A program made the translations under genes and the position numbers. The notes under the pieces were generated by a model. The model saw only the letters and a list, made by a program, of their open reading frames with translations, searched no databases and was not told the DNA's origin. A stretch of DNA of 64,000 nucleotides from contig OZ038459.1 of NCBI GenBank assembly GCA_964036195.1, positions 5,205,206 to 5,269,205 of the forward strand, given 5' to 3'. This stretch comes from Sphaerolaimus hirsutus. Taxonomy: Eukaryota; Nematoda; Chromadorea; Monhysterida; Sphaerolaimidae. Within the stretch, counting starts at the first letter, position 1. The number at the start of each line of letters is the position of its first letter. Below are positions 21,632 through 33,885 of the stretch, piece by piece.

Positions 21632-22454
21632 TTTGTCCGACTATTTCGAAACACTGGCGAGGGAGAGCCGGTAAAATTTCCGGTTTAAAGACTAAAGTGC
21701 GGAAAATCCTGTAAAATTTGCGGAAAAACTTTTGATTCAATTTTTGCGATTGTAAAATGTGGAAGGGTCCGTTGTAGCTGAGCGGAGAAAACGTGAAAAT
21801 TAGTCGACCAATTTAATTCCAACTGTTAACTCGAATTTTAACGGGGAAAAAAATGTTAATTTTAACAGGAATGAATGTTAATTTGAGACTTTTTCGGAAA
21901 AAAACAGGTTCACTTTAAACGCAATTTGCGTTATTTAAGTCAATTTTTCTCCGCGCAGTGCCATTTCTGACGTCCAACTTCCACGGTGCAGCATTATTGA
22001 GAAATATCTTTCAGAGAAAAAATAACGTCCGACAGTAAAGAAATTATTTCGTTTAATTTTATTTTCTTTTACACAGCGCCAAGTCAGAAACACAACTATA
22101 CCGTAACCGGATCGGAACTTATCTACCCTTTATCTGATTTTTAATGAACTTTAGACACAACCAATTAGTCAGCGTTACAAAATCTCTTAGAAGCTCTCAC
22201 ATCAAACACTACGACTCGTTCGTAATCCAAAATTGGACAATTTTCCTCTTATTTACCGGTCATATTCCCGCAGCAGCGGAACGAGTGTTCAATATACCGT
22301 ATCCTAAACACATAATCACTGATTGGATAAACATGACGTCATTGAACTAGTCCAATAAAATGTTTCGCAACAAAATGATAGATTTTGTATTTACACCCAA
22401 AAATTCCAGAGACAATTTTTATAGCGTGATCACTGCACACATTGCATTCAAACC

Positions 22455-22814
22455 TGTAGCCCCCTCAAAATACCCCCTCAAAATGGCCATTATTAATTAA
22501 TAAGCCCCCCCTCGGAATAACTCACCCCCAAATTGAGTGTAAAGAGGATGTAAATGACAAAAGCTGCGGTTTGTGATCTGGGCAAGGTAGAACCCACGTT
22601 AAAACAATGACTGTGTTACGTTAGAGCAGGGTTTATAGCAAAGAACACAGTCACTGTTTTAACGTGTGTTCTGCATTGCCTGGATAACAAACCGCAGGTA
22701 TTGTCATTTACGTTCTGTTTACACTCAATTTGGGGGGGTATTTCGAGGGGGTCTATTAATTCAGTGGTCATTTTGAGGGTGGTATTTCGAGGGGGGTATA
22801 TCGAGGAAATACGG
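22455..22814. mobile_element. CCGTATTTCC-family hairpin MITE, left end decayed
   Basis: The right end ATCGAGGAAATACGG|TA is typical. The interior is a long imperfect palindrome centred near 22625: the left arm has GTAAATGACAAAAGCTGCGG and the right arm CCGCAGGTATTGTCATTTAC. The left terminus is only recognisable as CCCCCTCAAAATACCCCC. Confidence 0.6.
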
Positions 22815-22993
22815 TAATTGGGCACCGATTTTTTTGCCTGAATTTTTCCCCTTTATTCATCACATTCTGATAACGTTAGTGTGCGGTTCATCACGTATAG
22901 AGAGTGGCAACCGTCCTGTGTTTGTAATTTTATGATGATTTTTGTTGGAAAAAATGAACCTTCCCCTGGCATAATGCGCCAAATCAACACATA

Positions 22994-23637
22994 CCGGATT
23001 TCCTCAAAATACCCCCCGGGGGGTGATTGTTTCATAGTGGTCCCGAGAGGGGGGGGGGTTAAACGAGGGGGGGGGGTATTTCGAGGGGGGGTTATTATTT
23101 CACAAGAAAATTTTTGAAAACCAAGTATACTCGGATGACATTAGGCCGTACATTTTTCCGGAGGAAACACTCCATCATGACGTCATCACTTTCGTCCCAA
23201 TCATCATCTCTCGCCATCACGTGGCCAGCAGCACGTCTTCCATAAGTTCTCGGCTGGCCGTCTGCCAGCTGAAGACATAACTCCTATCTGTTTGTAGAGT
23301 ATCGTGTCTGCCGAGTATACGAAATTGTCGTCTGAAACGTACGCAGACGTCGAAAAATGCAACAAAAACCGCCATTTATAAGGTTCTGTAGACTAATATT
23401 AGTACGTATATGGTAAAAACACTGTTCTAACGTGATGCCGACATTGTTTTAACGTGTGTTCTGCACTACGCAGAACACAAACTGCAGTATTTGGCATGTA
23501 CGTTCTCTTTACACTCAATCTGGGGGGGGGGTATTTCGAGGGGGGGGGGGTGATTGTTTCATAGTGGTCTCGAGAGGGGGGGTGGTCAAACGAGGGGGGG
23601 GGTATTTCGAGGGGGGGGGTATTTCGAGGCAATACGG
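22994..23637. mobile_element. CCGTATTTCC-family hairpin MITE
   Basis: TA|CCGGATTTCCTCAAAATACC at the left and TTTCGAGGCAATACGG|TA at the right. G-rich blocks of GGTATTTCGAGGGGGG repeat inside it. Confidence 0.65.
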
Positions 23638-23960
23638 TAGTTCCCAGCATCCACAAACACGTGAACAAAAAGAGGTAGTTATAAATATTTTCAATATACC
23701 TAGGTAAAACCTACGGTAGTTATAAATAAAAACACTTACTTAATTTATTTTTTTTATTATAAAAATCAAACGGTCTTTTTTTCAATTGCTGTTTTTCAAA
23801 CATTTTTTTCAAAAATCATCTTTTGTTTGTTTGTGCATCGTTCACTCATTCCTAATCCCGGAAATAAAACGTAACCGCCACATTTTCAAAAGTTCTCTTT
23901 GATGCACATATGAATAAACGTCCTGCGGAATCGAAATGCTGCACATCGAGAATAAATATA

Positions 23961-24525
23961 CAGGGTGGATCAAAAATATGTTTAGAAAATGTCTTGAAAG
24001 TGTTGTCGAAAACACATTTTTGTTGACAAAGCAATCATCTAACAAATTTTGGATGTGGTGGAAGTTTGTGTGTTTCATTCATTGATGGCTGTTTTGAAGT
24101 TTTTCGAAGAAAATGGGTTCGTGAAGTGAGTGGAAGCGCGCTCTGTGTGAAGACATTTCCACTCACTTCCACACACTTCACGAAGTTTTCGGTGAAGTGT
24201 CTTCCACTCACTTCACCTAGCTTTACGAAGCCCGCAGTTTCCTGACGCGCGCTTCCCGACGCTGACACATTGAAGACACTTCACAAACATTGTGCAGTGT
24301 GGTGACACATGTGTCTGTGATGTGAAGTGCCTTTACGACAATATCCGTGATGCGCTGGGAAGCGCCACCAGCTTCGTGAAGCGTCGGGAAGTGTCGGCGT
24401 GAAGACACTTCAAGACGCTTCACGACGCATCACACACCCATTTTTGGCTGTGATCTCAAATACGAAATTGCGGACAGTTCGCAAACACACAAAGCTCACT
24501 CAACATAATTTTTTGAACCACCCTG
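23961..24525. mobile_element. TA-flanked element with GAAGTG/CACTTC interior
   Basis: Ends CAGGGTGGATCAAAAA and TTTTTTGAACCACCCTG, with TA on both sides, resemble mariner-type non-autonomous elements. The interior at 24110-24430 is dense in GTGAAGTG, CACTTCAC and ACTTCACGAAG, and can fold on itself in many registers. Confidence 0.7.
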
Positions 24526-24759
24526 TAACCAACTTCATCAGAGTAAATATTTGCTTGTCAAATTTTCTGTTTCAAGTGCGGCATCATAACCGAACTGAAA
24601 TGCCAAATGATCGATATTCAGCCATTTGAGTTGATCTGCGAATATTTACCGTAAATGCTCGAATAAGTCTCCTGGGATTTTTTTCTAGTTGATAATTGAA
24701 GCGTCCACTCCACACGAAGTCGACAACTCGAAAAATCGGGTTAAATACGGAAACGGTTA

Positions 24760-25204
24760 CCGTATTTCCTCGAAATACCCCCCTCGTAATACCCCCCGTC
24801 TCGAAATACCCCCCCACCCAAATGGAGGCTATGAATTTATTAGCCCACCCTCGAAATACCCCCCAAATTGAGTCTAAAGAGAACGGTAATGACAAAACAT
24901 GCGGTTTGTGATTCGGGCAATGCAAAACACATGTTAAAAACAATGAATTGTTACGTTAGAACAGTGTTTATGCCATCTACATACTTACCTATCTATATAA
25001 GTCCATAGACTCTTATACATAGCGGTTATTGTTGCATTTTCCTACGTCTGCGTACGTTACAGATGACAATTTAGTACTGGAAATTCAAAAAATTTCTGGC
25101 AAAATTATAAGCCTCCCTCGAAATACCCCCCCCCTCGTTTACCCCCCACTCAAAGTTCTCACTCTGAAACAATCACCCCCGGGGGGTATTTCGAGGAAAT
25201 ACGG
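24760..25204. mobile_element. CCGTATTTCC-family hairpin MITE
   Basis: TA|CCGTATTTCCTCGAAATACC and GGTATTTCGAGGAAATACGG|TA form a near-perfect terminal inverted repeat with a TA duplication. A solitary right end (GGTATTTCGAGGAAATACGG) follows at 25243-25262. Confidence 0.75.
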
Positions 25205-25262
25205 TAGGTATCTAGAATTTTTCACACTTTTTTCCACTGAGGGTATTTCGAGGAAATACGGT

Positions 25263-27856
25263 AGGTGTGAACTTTAATAATAACTGAACACCAATAAAAT
25301 GGTAAATTTATGTGTAAAATACCCAGGTATTTGCCGATATTTTGTAAAATGGAAATAGAAGTTCACGATTTGTCCATTTTTGATATTTACAGATCATAGT
25401 TGTTAAAACGTATTTACGTAATACAGATTATCGAAATCCGATCATTTTGGTACCGTCCAAAATATCTACTCGTATGATATTTTTTCCATTTTTGTCTTGC
25501 AAAGTTTTGTACACACACAGCCCAATTATTTAGCTTAATATTTACATTCATCTCTAAAAAAGAGGTGTAATAAAATTCAATGAACTTGCTTTTAGAATGA
25601 CCAGGAATGAGCTATTTTAATATTGAAATTTTTCGTCATTTACGCATCGCTTATGGATGTCAACAAAACAAAGCTATATTTATAATATATCTATTTGAAG
25701 AAAACTTTTGCTTCGCGCCCAGTTTTTTTGGATCCATCCACAGAAAAGGCCGATTTGATTTTTTTGTTTGTAAATCCTTCGGAGGCTATTTTAACCAAAA
25801 TAAATATGTTGTCCTTCGTCATAAGTGGTTAAGGTATAGCAGAGTCGCAGTTTCGAATGAAAAACGGTTGAATTGCACCTCACCTGTAAGCCATGGGAAA
25901 ACACGAGAGTTGTTTATATTGCGGGCTGGGTCGCGTTTGGCCGTTCTCGTTACATTTTTCTCACAGCAATAAAAAGTATTTATTTCTGAAGCATGTGGAG
26001 GCTGCATGCAGTGTAATATAATCAATCAAAATTTTCCACCGAGATCCTAAGATTTTACCATAATTCTTCTAATAGAAGGGCAGATCACCAATAGAAGGAT
26101 GTCACCAGTAGAAGGGCATCTTTCAAGGTGATTTTAGGTAAGATTTTAACATACTTCATTTAACATCATGAAGAATCCAGCACTTGCAAACTATTAGCTG
26201 TAGCGGACTTCACATGCAATGCAGCTTACTTTGAGTGGTTTTGGAAGCGGCACAAAGTGTGTTGGCACTCAATGATGTGTATTCGCAAGATGGCATCCAC
26301 CCACAGCACCTGAAGCTGCATTGTCATCTTCACCATACATTACACTGCAGTTTTTATAATCATTTTTTTGTGACAGTCACAGTAATTTTAGTATGGATTG
26401 AATGTGTTGATTGTTGGCAGACTGTAAATTATAAACTATACTCCAGTGACTTTCCAACTTGCACATATGATTCTCCCTGAAAGCACGCCAAGGATCTTCT
26501 AACACATTTGATTTTCATACAAAGTAGTAACAAATTCACTGTTGTTATAAAATTACACAAAAAATTCACAATGATAAATTATTTCACTTTTTGTAAGAAT
26601 TGCATATTTTTATTAACATTGGCAAGTTTCCAACATGAGATATAATTCAGTGTGAGTGCTAAGTATCAAGTTCATGTAGTATACTGTTATAAAGTCAGCA
26701 TGTCTTTATGATGAAAATTGTTTTGAACATTGTTTTTCTCTGCAAAAAAACAAACATTTTTCCAGCTCAGTGAAAGTAATGAAAATCATGAAGAATCATG
26801 CATGTCATCAGAAATTTCATGTGAATGTTTTTAGTAAGTTGTCATTTTTTCCTGTTGCAATTAGCACTCAACAGGATTTCTACTGCCTTGTGCTCGCTTT
26901 GTTTTTCAGCACGATTTTGCTATGATGCCAAGCAATCATCTGGCAACATTTTGTCAGTACTTCTCATAAATCTCAATTCTCAGTGTGTTGTGCATCATGG
27001 CATCAGCATTTGAAAATTGTTCGAAAAATCATGCTGCTTTCTTTTCTGTTCTAATAATCAAACAAATGTCAAAACAAAATAAGGTGATAAACAGCTTGAT
27101 TTTTATCAAAAAGTGACAAAAACTATTTTGGTTATGTTCGGCACAAAAGTGTCCACACGCGGCAAACAGCGCAACGTCGCGCTCGGACCATTTCGCAATC
27201 TACACAGAATTCACATAGGCGAATTTAAATGTATGTATTTTACTGACATCATCGCAAATTTGTGGCACTAAGTAAAATGGTACAAACTTTTGAGTGTCTA
27301 TACTGGATTTTGTAAATGCGATTTGCAATTGAACACATATTTGAAGCTGGGAATCGTTTTCTTTTAGCGGTGTGACTTACAGCTTTATTTACTAATGAAA
27401 GCTCCTATTTTTGGCATTTTTCCGACGTGAAGATTTTTTATTTAGTGTATTTTTAGATTAATAAAACCAGGCATAAAACGTTTTTCATTGCGACAAAAAA
27501 ATAAATTCTCGTCGCACGTTTTGTAGTGATTTGTTGCATTCTTTACTCTGGATCCATTACAAAGTTTGTTTGATTTAGTTTTTGCAGTGGCTTTGTGAAA
27601 AACATAAAACATTTTTTGCTCAATATGCCAGCGCCAATTTTGGAACAAACCACAAGAATAGCTCTATTGTTACTTAAATAATGCATAGGTAGGTATTTAG
27701 ATAAAAGATATGTAGATGGTCTAAAATTGGTAAGCAGTAAAGTTGGGTTTGAGATTTTAATATCCGTTTCGTCACACAGAATTTAGTCATAATGTACACA
27801 AAATATTGTTGTATCAATTATAGTATCAGTTAATATGGTCAATATTGTTATAAAAC
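25263..27856. other. Gene-free AT-rich stretch
   Basis: I see no convincing coding region, RNA gene or terminal repeats here. Reading frames are short and of low complexity. It may be unique intergenic DNA or old repeats. Confidence 0.5.
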
Positions 27857-27858
27857 TA

Positions 27859-28302
27859 GCAGGATTCTCTCCGACCTTCGGTCGGGTTTTGTGGTTCTCT
27901 ACAATTAATACCATTGGAGAAAATATGATACTTTAGTTAAGTTTGCCCACATGCTAGGCATGTGTTTTGAAATGCGGTATGTAATCTACCAACAATAACA
28001 AGACCAATACCAAAGATGCAATGTTTTGGAATGGATTTTTGTAAACTTCTGTAAAATGGTTGGGCATGAAACTCGGTAGTAAAATGTAGACAGTTTGCGA
28101 TTTGGTATGATGGTGTGCAGTGTGCATTCTGTGTGGTATAGGTTTTGTGATATGATAGTGTGGTTTTTGCAAGGTGTCAAACTTTGTTGTAATCTTCAAT
28201 TGGTTACATTTGTGCTTTGCTGTTCTTTTTGTGTTTGTAAATCCTTGTGGTATAAATTGTAGAGAACCACAAAACCCAACTGAAGGTTGGAGAGAATCCT
28301 GC
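27859..28302. mobile_element. TA-flanked MITE with GCAGGATTCTCTCC ends
   Basis: The left end GCAGGATTCTCTCC and right end GGAGAGAATCCTGC are inverted repeats that continue inward through CAAAACCC and TAGAGAACCAC, about 45 bp with few mismatches. TA flanks both sides. No coding frame is visible. Part of the right end is duplicated at 28630-28670, linked to the following minisatellite. Confidence 0.75.
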
Positions 28303-28329
28303 TATAGGTACCCACTACTCAGAGGCTTG

Positions 28330-29230
28330 CAAAAACTGACACCCCAATGGGGACCCCCCTCCAAATGGCACCCCCTGGGGAACCTCCCAAAAGTGGCACC
28401 CCCTGGGAACCGCCCAAAAATGGGACCCCCTAGGGCCCCACAAATATGGCACCCCCTGAGGACCACCAAAAAATGGCACCCCTTAGGGACCCCCCAAAAA
28501 TGGCACCCCTTAGGGACCCCCCAAAAATAGCACCCCTGGGGACCCCCCAAACATGGCACCCCCTAGGAACCCCCACAAAAATGGCACCCCCTGGGGACCC
28601 ACCCAAAGTTGGCTCCCCCTGGGGACTCTACAAAACCCAACTGAAGGTTGGAGAGAATCCTGCTTTAGGTACCCACTTCTCAGAGGCTTGCAAAAACTGA
28701 CACCCCAATGGGGACCCCCCTCCAAATGGCACCCCCTGGGGAACCCCCCAAAAGTGGCACCCCCTGGGAACCGCCCAAAAATGGGACACCCTAGGGCCCC
28801 ACAAATATGGCACCCCCTGAGGACCACCAGAAAATGGCACCCCTTAGGGACCCCCCAAAAATGGCACCCCCTTGGGACCCCCCAAAAATAGCACCCCCTG
28901 GGGACCCCCCAAACATGGCACCCCCTAGGAACCCCCACAAAAATGGCACCCCCTGGGGACCCACCCAAAGTTGGCTCCCCCTGGGGACTCTCCAAAAATG
29001 GCACCCCCCTGGGGACCCCTCTCAAAATGGCACCCCATATGGACCCCCCCGCAAAAAAAAATATAGCACCCCCCTGAGGACCACCAAAAAATGGCACCCC
29101 TGGGGACCACCCAAAAAATGGCATCCCATGTGGACCCCCTTTAAATGGCACCCCCATATGTACCTCCAGAAAATGGCACCCCCTGGAGACCCCCCAAAAA
29201 TGGCACCCCATGGGGACCCCCTCTAAATCC
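28330..29230. repeat. GGGGACCCC...AAATGGCACCCC minisatellite
   Basis: About thirty imperfect copies of a roughly 28-30 bp unit, consensus near AAAATGGCACCCCCTGGGGA plus CCCCCC. A block of about 362 bp including the right end of the upstream MITE is duplicated in tandem (for example CTTGCAAAAACTGACACC at 28326 and again about 362 bp on). The open frames on both strands (up to 233 codons) follow from the repeat and have no coding features. Confidence 0.9.
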
Positions 29231-29299
29231 TGTAAACACAGCCCCTAGTTTGGAAACTCCTGTAAACTCAGCCCCTAATTTGGAAAATGGTATGAATAT

Positions 29300-31860
29300 T
29301 TCAAAAAATCACTATCATCAATCCACAAATGCATCAATTCACAATTTTCAATTTTTTAGCCCCAGGGGTTAGACTTAAAAAGTTATGGTAATGTAGAGTA
29401 GAAATGGAGTGCACATCTCAAATCAGTGCAATAAAAAACCCACAAATGCATCATTTCACAAATTGAAAGTTTTTGTGCCCAGGGGTTCATTATCAGGGTT
29501 TTAGTAATGTGGTGTCAAAATGGAGTGCATATTTGAAATCGCTACAATCAGAAACCCACAAACACATCATTTTATGATTTGAAAATTTTTGGCCCTGGGG
29601 GTTCATTTTCAGGGTTATGGTAATGTAGTGTCAAAATGAAGTGCATATTTCAAATCAAGGCAATCAAAAAGCCACAAATGCATCATTTCACAATTTCTAA
29701 TTTATTAGCCCCATGGGTAGAGTGTACAGTGCAATACAGTAATGTAGAGTTGAAATTGAGTCATTTCAAATCAGTGCAATTAGAAACCTGCAAAATGCAT
29801 CATTTCACAATAAGAAATTTTTGGGTCTAGGGGTTCAATTTCAGGGTTTTAGTAATGTAGTGTCAAAATGGAGTGCATATTTGAAATCGCTACAATCAGA
29901 AACCCACAAATGCATCATTTTATGATTTGAAAGTTTTTGGCTTAGGGGGTTTATTTTTATGGTTATGGTAATGTAGTGTGAAAATGAAGTGCATATTTCA
30001 AATGAGTGAAATCAGAAACCTGAAAATTTATGATTTCACAAATTGAAAGTTTTTGGCTCCAGAGGTTCATTTTCAGGGTTATGGTTATGTAGTTTTCAGG
30101 GTTATGTAGTGTCAAAATGGATTGCATATTTCAAATCAGTGCAATTAGAAACCCACATCAAATCATTTCACAATTTCTAATTTTTTAAGCCCTGGGCATA
30201 TTTGAAATTGCTACACTCAGAAACCCACAAATCCATCATTTTATGGTTTGAAAGTTTTTGGCCCAGGGGGTTCATTTTTAGGGTTATGGTAATGTAGTGT
30301 CAAAATGAAGTGCATATTTCAAATGAGTGCTTTCAGAAACCCGAAAATGCATCATTTCTCAAATTGAAAGTATTTGGCCCCATGGGTTCATTTTTAGGGT
30401 TATGGTAATGTAGTGTCAAAATGGAGTGCATATATCAAATTGGTGCAATCAGAGACCCAAATTTGAAATCAGTGCAATCAGAAACCCAAAAATGAATGAT
30501 TTCACAAATTGAAAGTTTTTGGCTCCAGAGCTTCATTTTCAGGGTTATGGTTATGTAGTTTTCAGGGTTATGTAGTGTCAAAACAGAGTGCATATTTCAA
30601 ATCAGTGCAATTAGAAACCCACATTGAATCATTTCACAATTTCTAATTTTTTAAGCCCTGGGCATATTTGAAATCGCTACACTCAGAAACCCACAAATCC
30701 ATCATTTTATGGTTTGAAAGTTTTTGGCCCAGGGGGTTCATTTTAGGGTTATGGTAATGTAGTGTCAAAATGAAGTGCATATTTCAAATGAGTGCTATCA
30801 GAAACCCAAAAATGCATCATTTCTCAAATTGAAAGTATTTGGCCCCATGGGTTCATTTTTAGGGTTATGGTAATGTAGTGTCAAAATGGAGTGCATATAT
30901 CAAATTGGTGCAATCAGAGACCCAAATTTGAAATCAGTGCAATCAGAAACCCAAAAATGAATGATTTCACAAATTGAAAGTTTTTGGCTCCAGAGGTTCA
31001 TTTTCAGGGTTATGGTTATGTAGTTTTCAGGGTTATGTAGTGTCAAAACAGAGTGCATATTTCAAATCAGTGCAATTAGAAACCCACATTGAATCATTTC
31101 ACAATTTCTAATTTTTTAAGCCCTGGGCATATTTGAAATCGCTACACTCAGAAACCCACAAATCCATCATTTTATGGTTTGAAAGTTTTTGGCCCAGGGG
31201 GTTCATTTTAGGGTTATGGTTATGTAGTGTCAAAATGAAGTGCATATTTCAAATGAGTGCAATCAGAAACCCGAAAATGCATCATTTCTCAAATTGAAAG
31301 TATTTAACCCCATGGGTCCATTTTGAGGGTTATGGTAATGTAGTGTCAAAATGGAGTGCATGTATCAAATCAGTGCAATCAGAAACCCAAATTTGAAATC
31401 AGTGCAATCAGAAACCCAAAAATGCATCATTTCACAAATTGAAAGTTTTTGGCCCCAGTGGTTCATTTTCAGGGTTATGGTAATGTAGTGTCAAAATGAA
31501 GTGCATATTTCAAATGAGTGCAATCAGAAACCCAAAAATGCATCATTTCTCAAATTGAAAGTATTTGGCCCCATGGGTTCATTAACGGGTTATGGTAATG
31601 TAGTGTCAATGGAGTGCATATATCAAATCAGTGCAATCAGAAACCTAAATTTGAAATCAGTTCAATCAGAAACGCAAAATTGCATCATTTCACAAATTGA
31701 AAGTTTTTGGCCCCAGTGGTTCATTTTCAGGGTTATGGTAATGTAGTGTCAAAATGGAGTGCATTATATATCAAATCAGTGTAATTAGAAACCCACAATG
31801 CATCATTTCACAATTTGAAAGTTTTGGCCCCGGGGGCCTCACTTAAGGATTATGGTAATG
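29300..31860. repeat. Satellite array, about 115-bp monomer with 460-475 bp higher-order repeats
   Basis: The monomer includes GAAACCCACAAATGCATCAT, AAATTGAAAGTTTTTGGCCC, GGTTCATTTTCAGGGTTATG and GTAATGTAGTGTCAAAATGG. Multi-monomer blocks recur: the variant with a doubled 'CAGGGTTATG' occurs near 30060, 30535 and 30995. AT-rich and not coding. Confidence 0.9.
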
Positions 31861-31869
31861 TTATTGTTA

Positions 31870-32920
31870 ACTCCCATAAACTCAGCCCCTAATTTGGCAA
31901 ACACCCATCAACTCAACTCCCATAAACTCGGCCTCTAATTTGTGAACTTGTGTCAACAGCCCCTTATTTTTAAACTTCTGTCAACTCAACCCTAATTTAT
32001 AAACACCCATCAACTCAACCCTGAATTGTAAACTCAGCCCCTAAAAACTCAAGTCAACCCCCTATACATGTGCAATTGCATTCTTGGGAAGCAACTTTGC
32101 CATCTACTAACCCTGTTTGTCAAGATTGTGGATCGTGTTTGTAAAGGGCATTTGTACTAATAAATAGTGACTGCATTGTGTGCAAAAACACACACGAATT
32201 GGGCACAATGATGCCTGTGATTGTGTGTCCTATCTTTTACATTAGGCATACCTAGCACGCAATTCTTTCACAATTGTATATGTTTTGATGATAAGTTTAA
32301 GAATGCCAAAGGCTTTTAGTTTGTGTGTTCAGTATCATTGTTTTCCAAGACAGTTGAGTTAGACACTTTTTCCATGTTAAACTGTCTTTGTTGCTTAACT
32401 CTTCTTAGATTCAAGTTTTTCAATTCAAGACTCGTATAAATATTTTTAGTTTTCATTGTTTTGTTTCTTGGTTAAGACATCTATTTTTCATGTTTGTTGG
32501 CACTCAACTGTATGATGATTTGTGCAGAATATGTAGTCTGTATACTGATACTGATCAAATATTTTATGTGCATAAAAAGTGTTTCTGACATCACTTGCAC
32601 CTTTTAAAAAGTACCATGTGTTGACATTTTTTACAAATTTTTAATTAGCTGAAAAAATAGCTAAGATGTCAATAAGTTTACTCTTGCAAAAATCTTGTAA
32701 GAGTAAACTACATTATGATGTGAAATAATATTAAGAATCCCAATAAGTCCATTATGAGAACTGAATTCTAAAAGTCAATAAGCCTAAAAAATTGTCAAAA
32801 ACTTAATTTTATGAGGCCAGAAACAAAATTTGTGTCATGGCATATACAAGTAAATAGTTACTAACTACACTTGTTTACTGGAGTTGCTGCAACTTGTTTA
32901 AACAAATTTATGTGTTTTTT
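31870..32920. other. AT-rich stretch with CAACTC-type short repeats
   Basis: 31870-32050 carries a degenerate repeat (CTCAGCCCCTAATTTG, AACTCAACCC) related to 29225-29285, so it resembles the other flank of the satellite. The rest is AT-rich with no recognisable feature. Confidence 0.4.
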
Positions 32921-32929
32921 ACAGTTTCA

Positions 32930-33330
32930 GTGGTGTGGATGGCCTCTATGCATCCACCATCCTCTATGTTTACCTTCCATTACAATTTGAGTTAAAACTG
33001 AAAAGGGCTAAAATCACCTCCTCTGCAGTGTAACCCCCTGGAAAATTTGTATCCTGGCATAAGGGTAAGGTATTCACCAACAAGGCACACCCTGAATCAA
33101 AGAAAAGCACTATTAAGTCCCACTACACCTGAGTATTATGCATTATGTCACCATCTTCCTCTGAGTGGGAAGCCACTTTTGTGCACATAATGCCAGCTAG
33201 TCTGTCACTTGGCATGGCATGTTTGCGTGGAATAGTAAAGTTTGCCAGTCTGGAAATGATAGTGAATTTGTTCATGTCAAACTACTGGGAGTAAATATCC
33301 AGATCCTCCGTTGTGATAACATGCATGTAT
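32930..33330 (-). pseudogene. BEL/Pao protease-region remnant
   Basis: Minus-strand reading near 33085-33120 gives a short 'FFDSGC'-like match to the retropepsin-like 'FFDTGC' of the BEL/Pao element at the left of the window, with further weak similarity around it. Frames are broken. It is probably an old fragment. Confidence 0.4.
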
Positions 33331-33335
33331 TTTAA

Positions 33336-33885
33336 GCGGGAATTAGAGCTCAGCGTCGATTCGACGTGAAATGATGACGTGAAATGATGTCGTGAAATTA
33401 ATTACACAAGTGTGGATCATGCTACGGCTCTACAATTTTCTAAGGATAATATATGAATCAATACCTTAATCGTGTCCAATACTGAGTGTTATCAGCCACA
33501 ACTAGAGCGAATTGAAAAATTCAATTTTTATCATTTCACGTCATCATCATTTCACGTCACAGTGTCAGGGAACAACTTGACATTTCATGTCAGACTATTG
33601 CAAGCAAAAGTCTGACGTGAAATGTCAAGTTGTTCCCTGACACTGTGACGTGAAATGATGATGACGTGAAATGATGATGACGTGAAATGATAAAAATTGA
33701 ATTTTTCAATTCGCTCTAGTTGTGGCTGATAACACTCAGTATTGGACACGATTAAGGTATTGATTCATATATTATCATTAGAAAATTGTAGACCCGTAGC
33801 ATGATCCACACTTGTGTAATTAATTTCACGACGACATTTCACGTCATCATTTCACGTCGAATCGACGCTGAGCTCTAATTCCCGC
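33336..33885. mobile_element. Full-length palindromic element with TTAA flanks
   Basis: Starts TTAA|GCGGGAATTAGAGCTCAG and ends CTGAGCTCTAATTCCCGC|TTAA. The two arms of about 270 bp are nearly identical inverted copies meeting near 33610. TTAA duplications are typical of piggyBac-type elements. Inside, ACGTGAAATGATG repeats. No coding frame. Confidence 0.85.

Noticed and set aside
25607-25972. 121-codon plus-strand frame in the AT-rich stretch
   Set aside because: No recognisable domain, no splice context, and composition like the surrounding non-coding DNA.
27857-28310. Hairpin at 27.86 kb considered as a bacterial-type terminator or RNA gene
   Set aside because: The inverted ends are 400 bp apart with TA duplications, which fits a MITE and not an RNA structure.
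28302-29226. Frames of up to 233 codons over the GGGGACCCC repeats
   Set aside because: Both strands are open with Pro/Gly/Trp repeats imposed by the minisatellite; no start context, splice or domain evidence.
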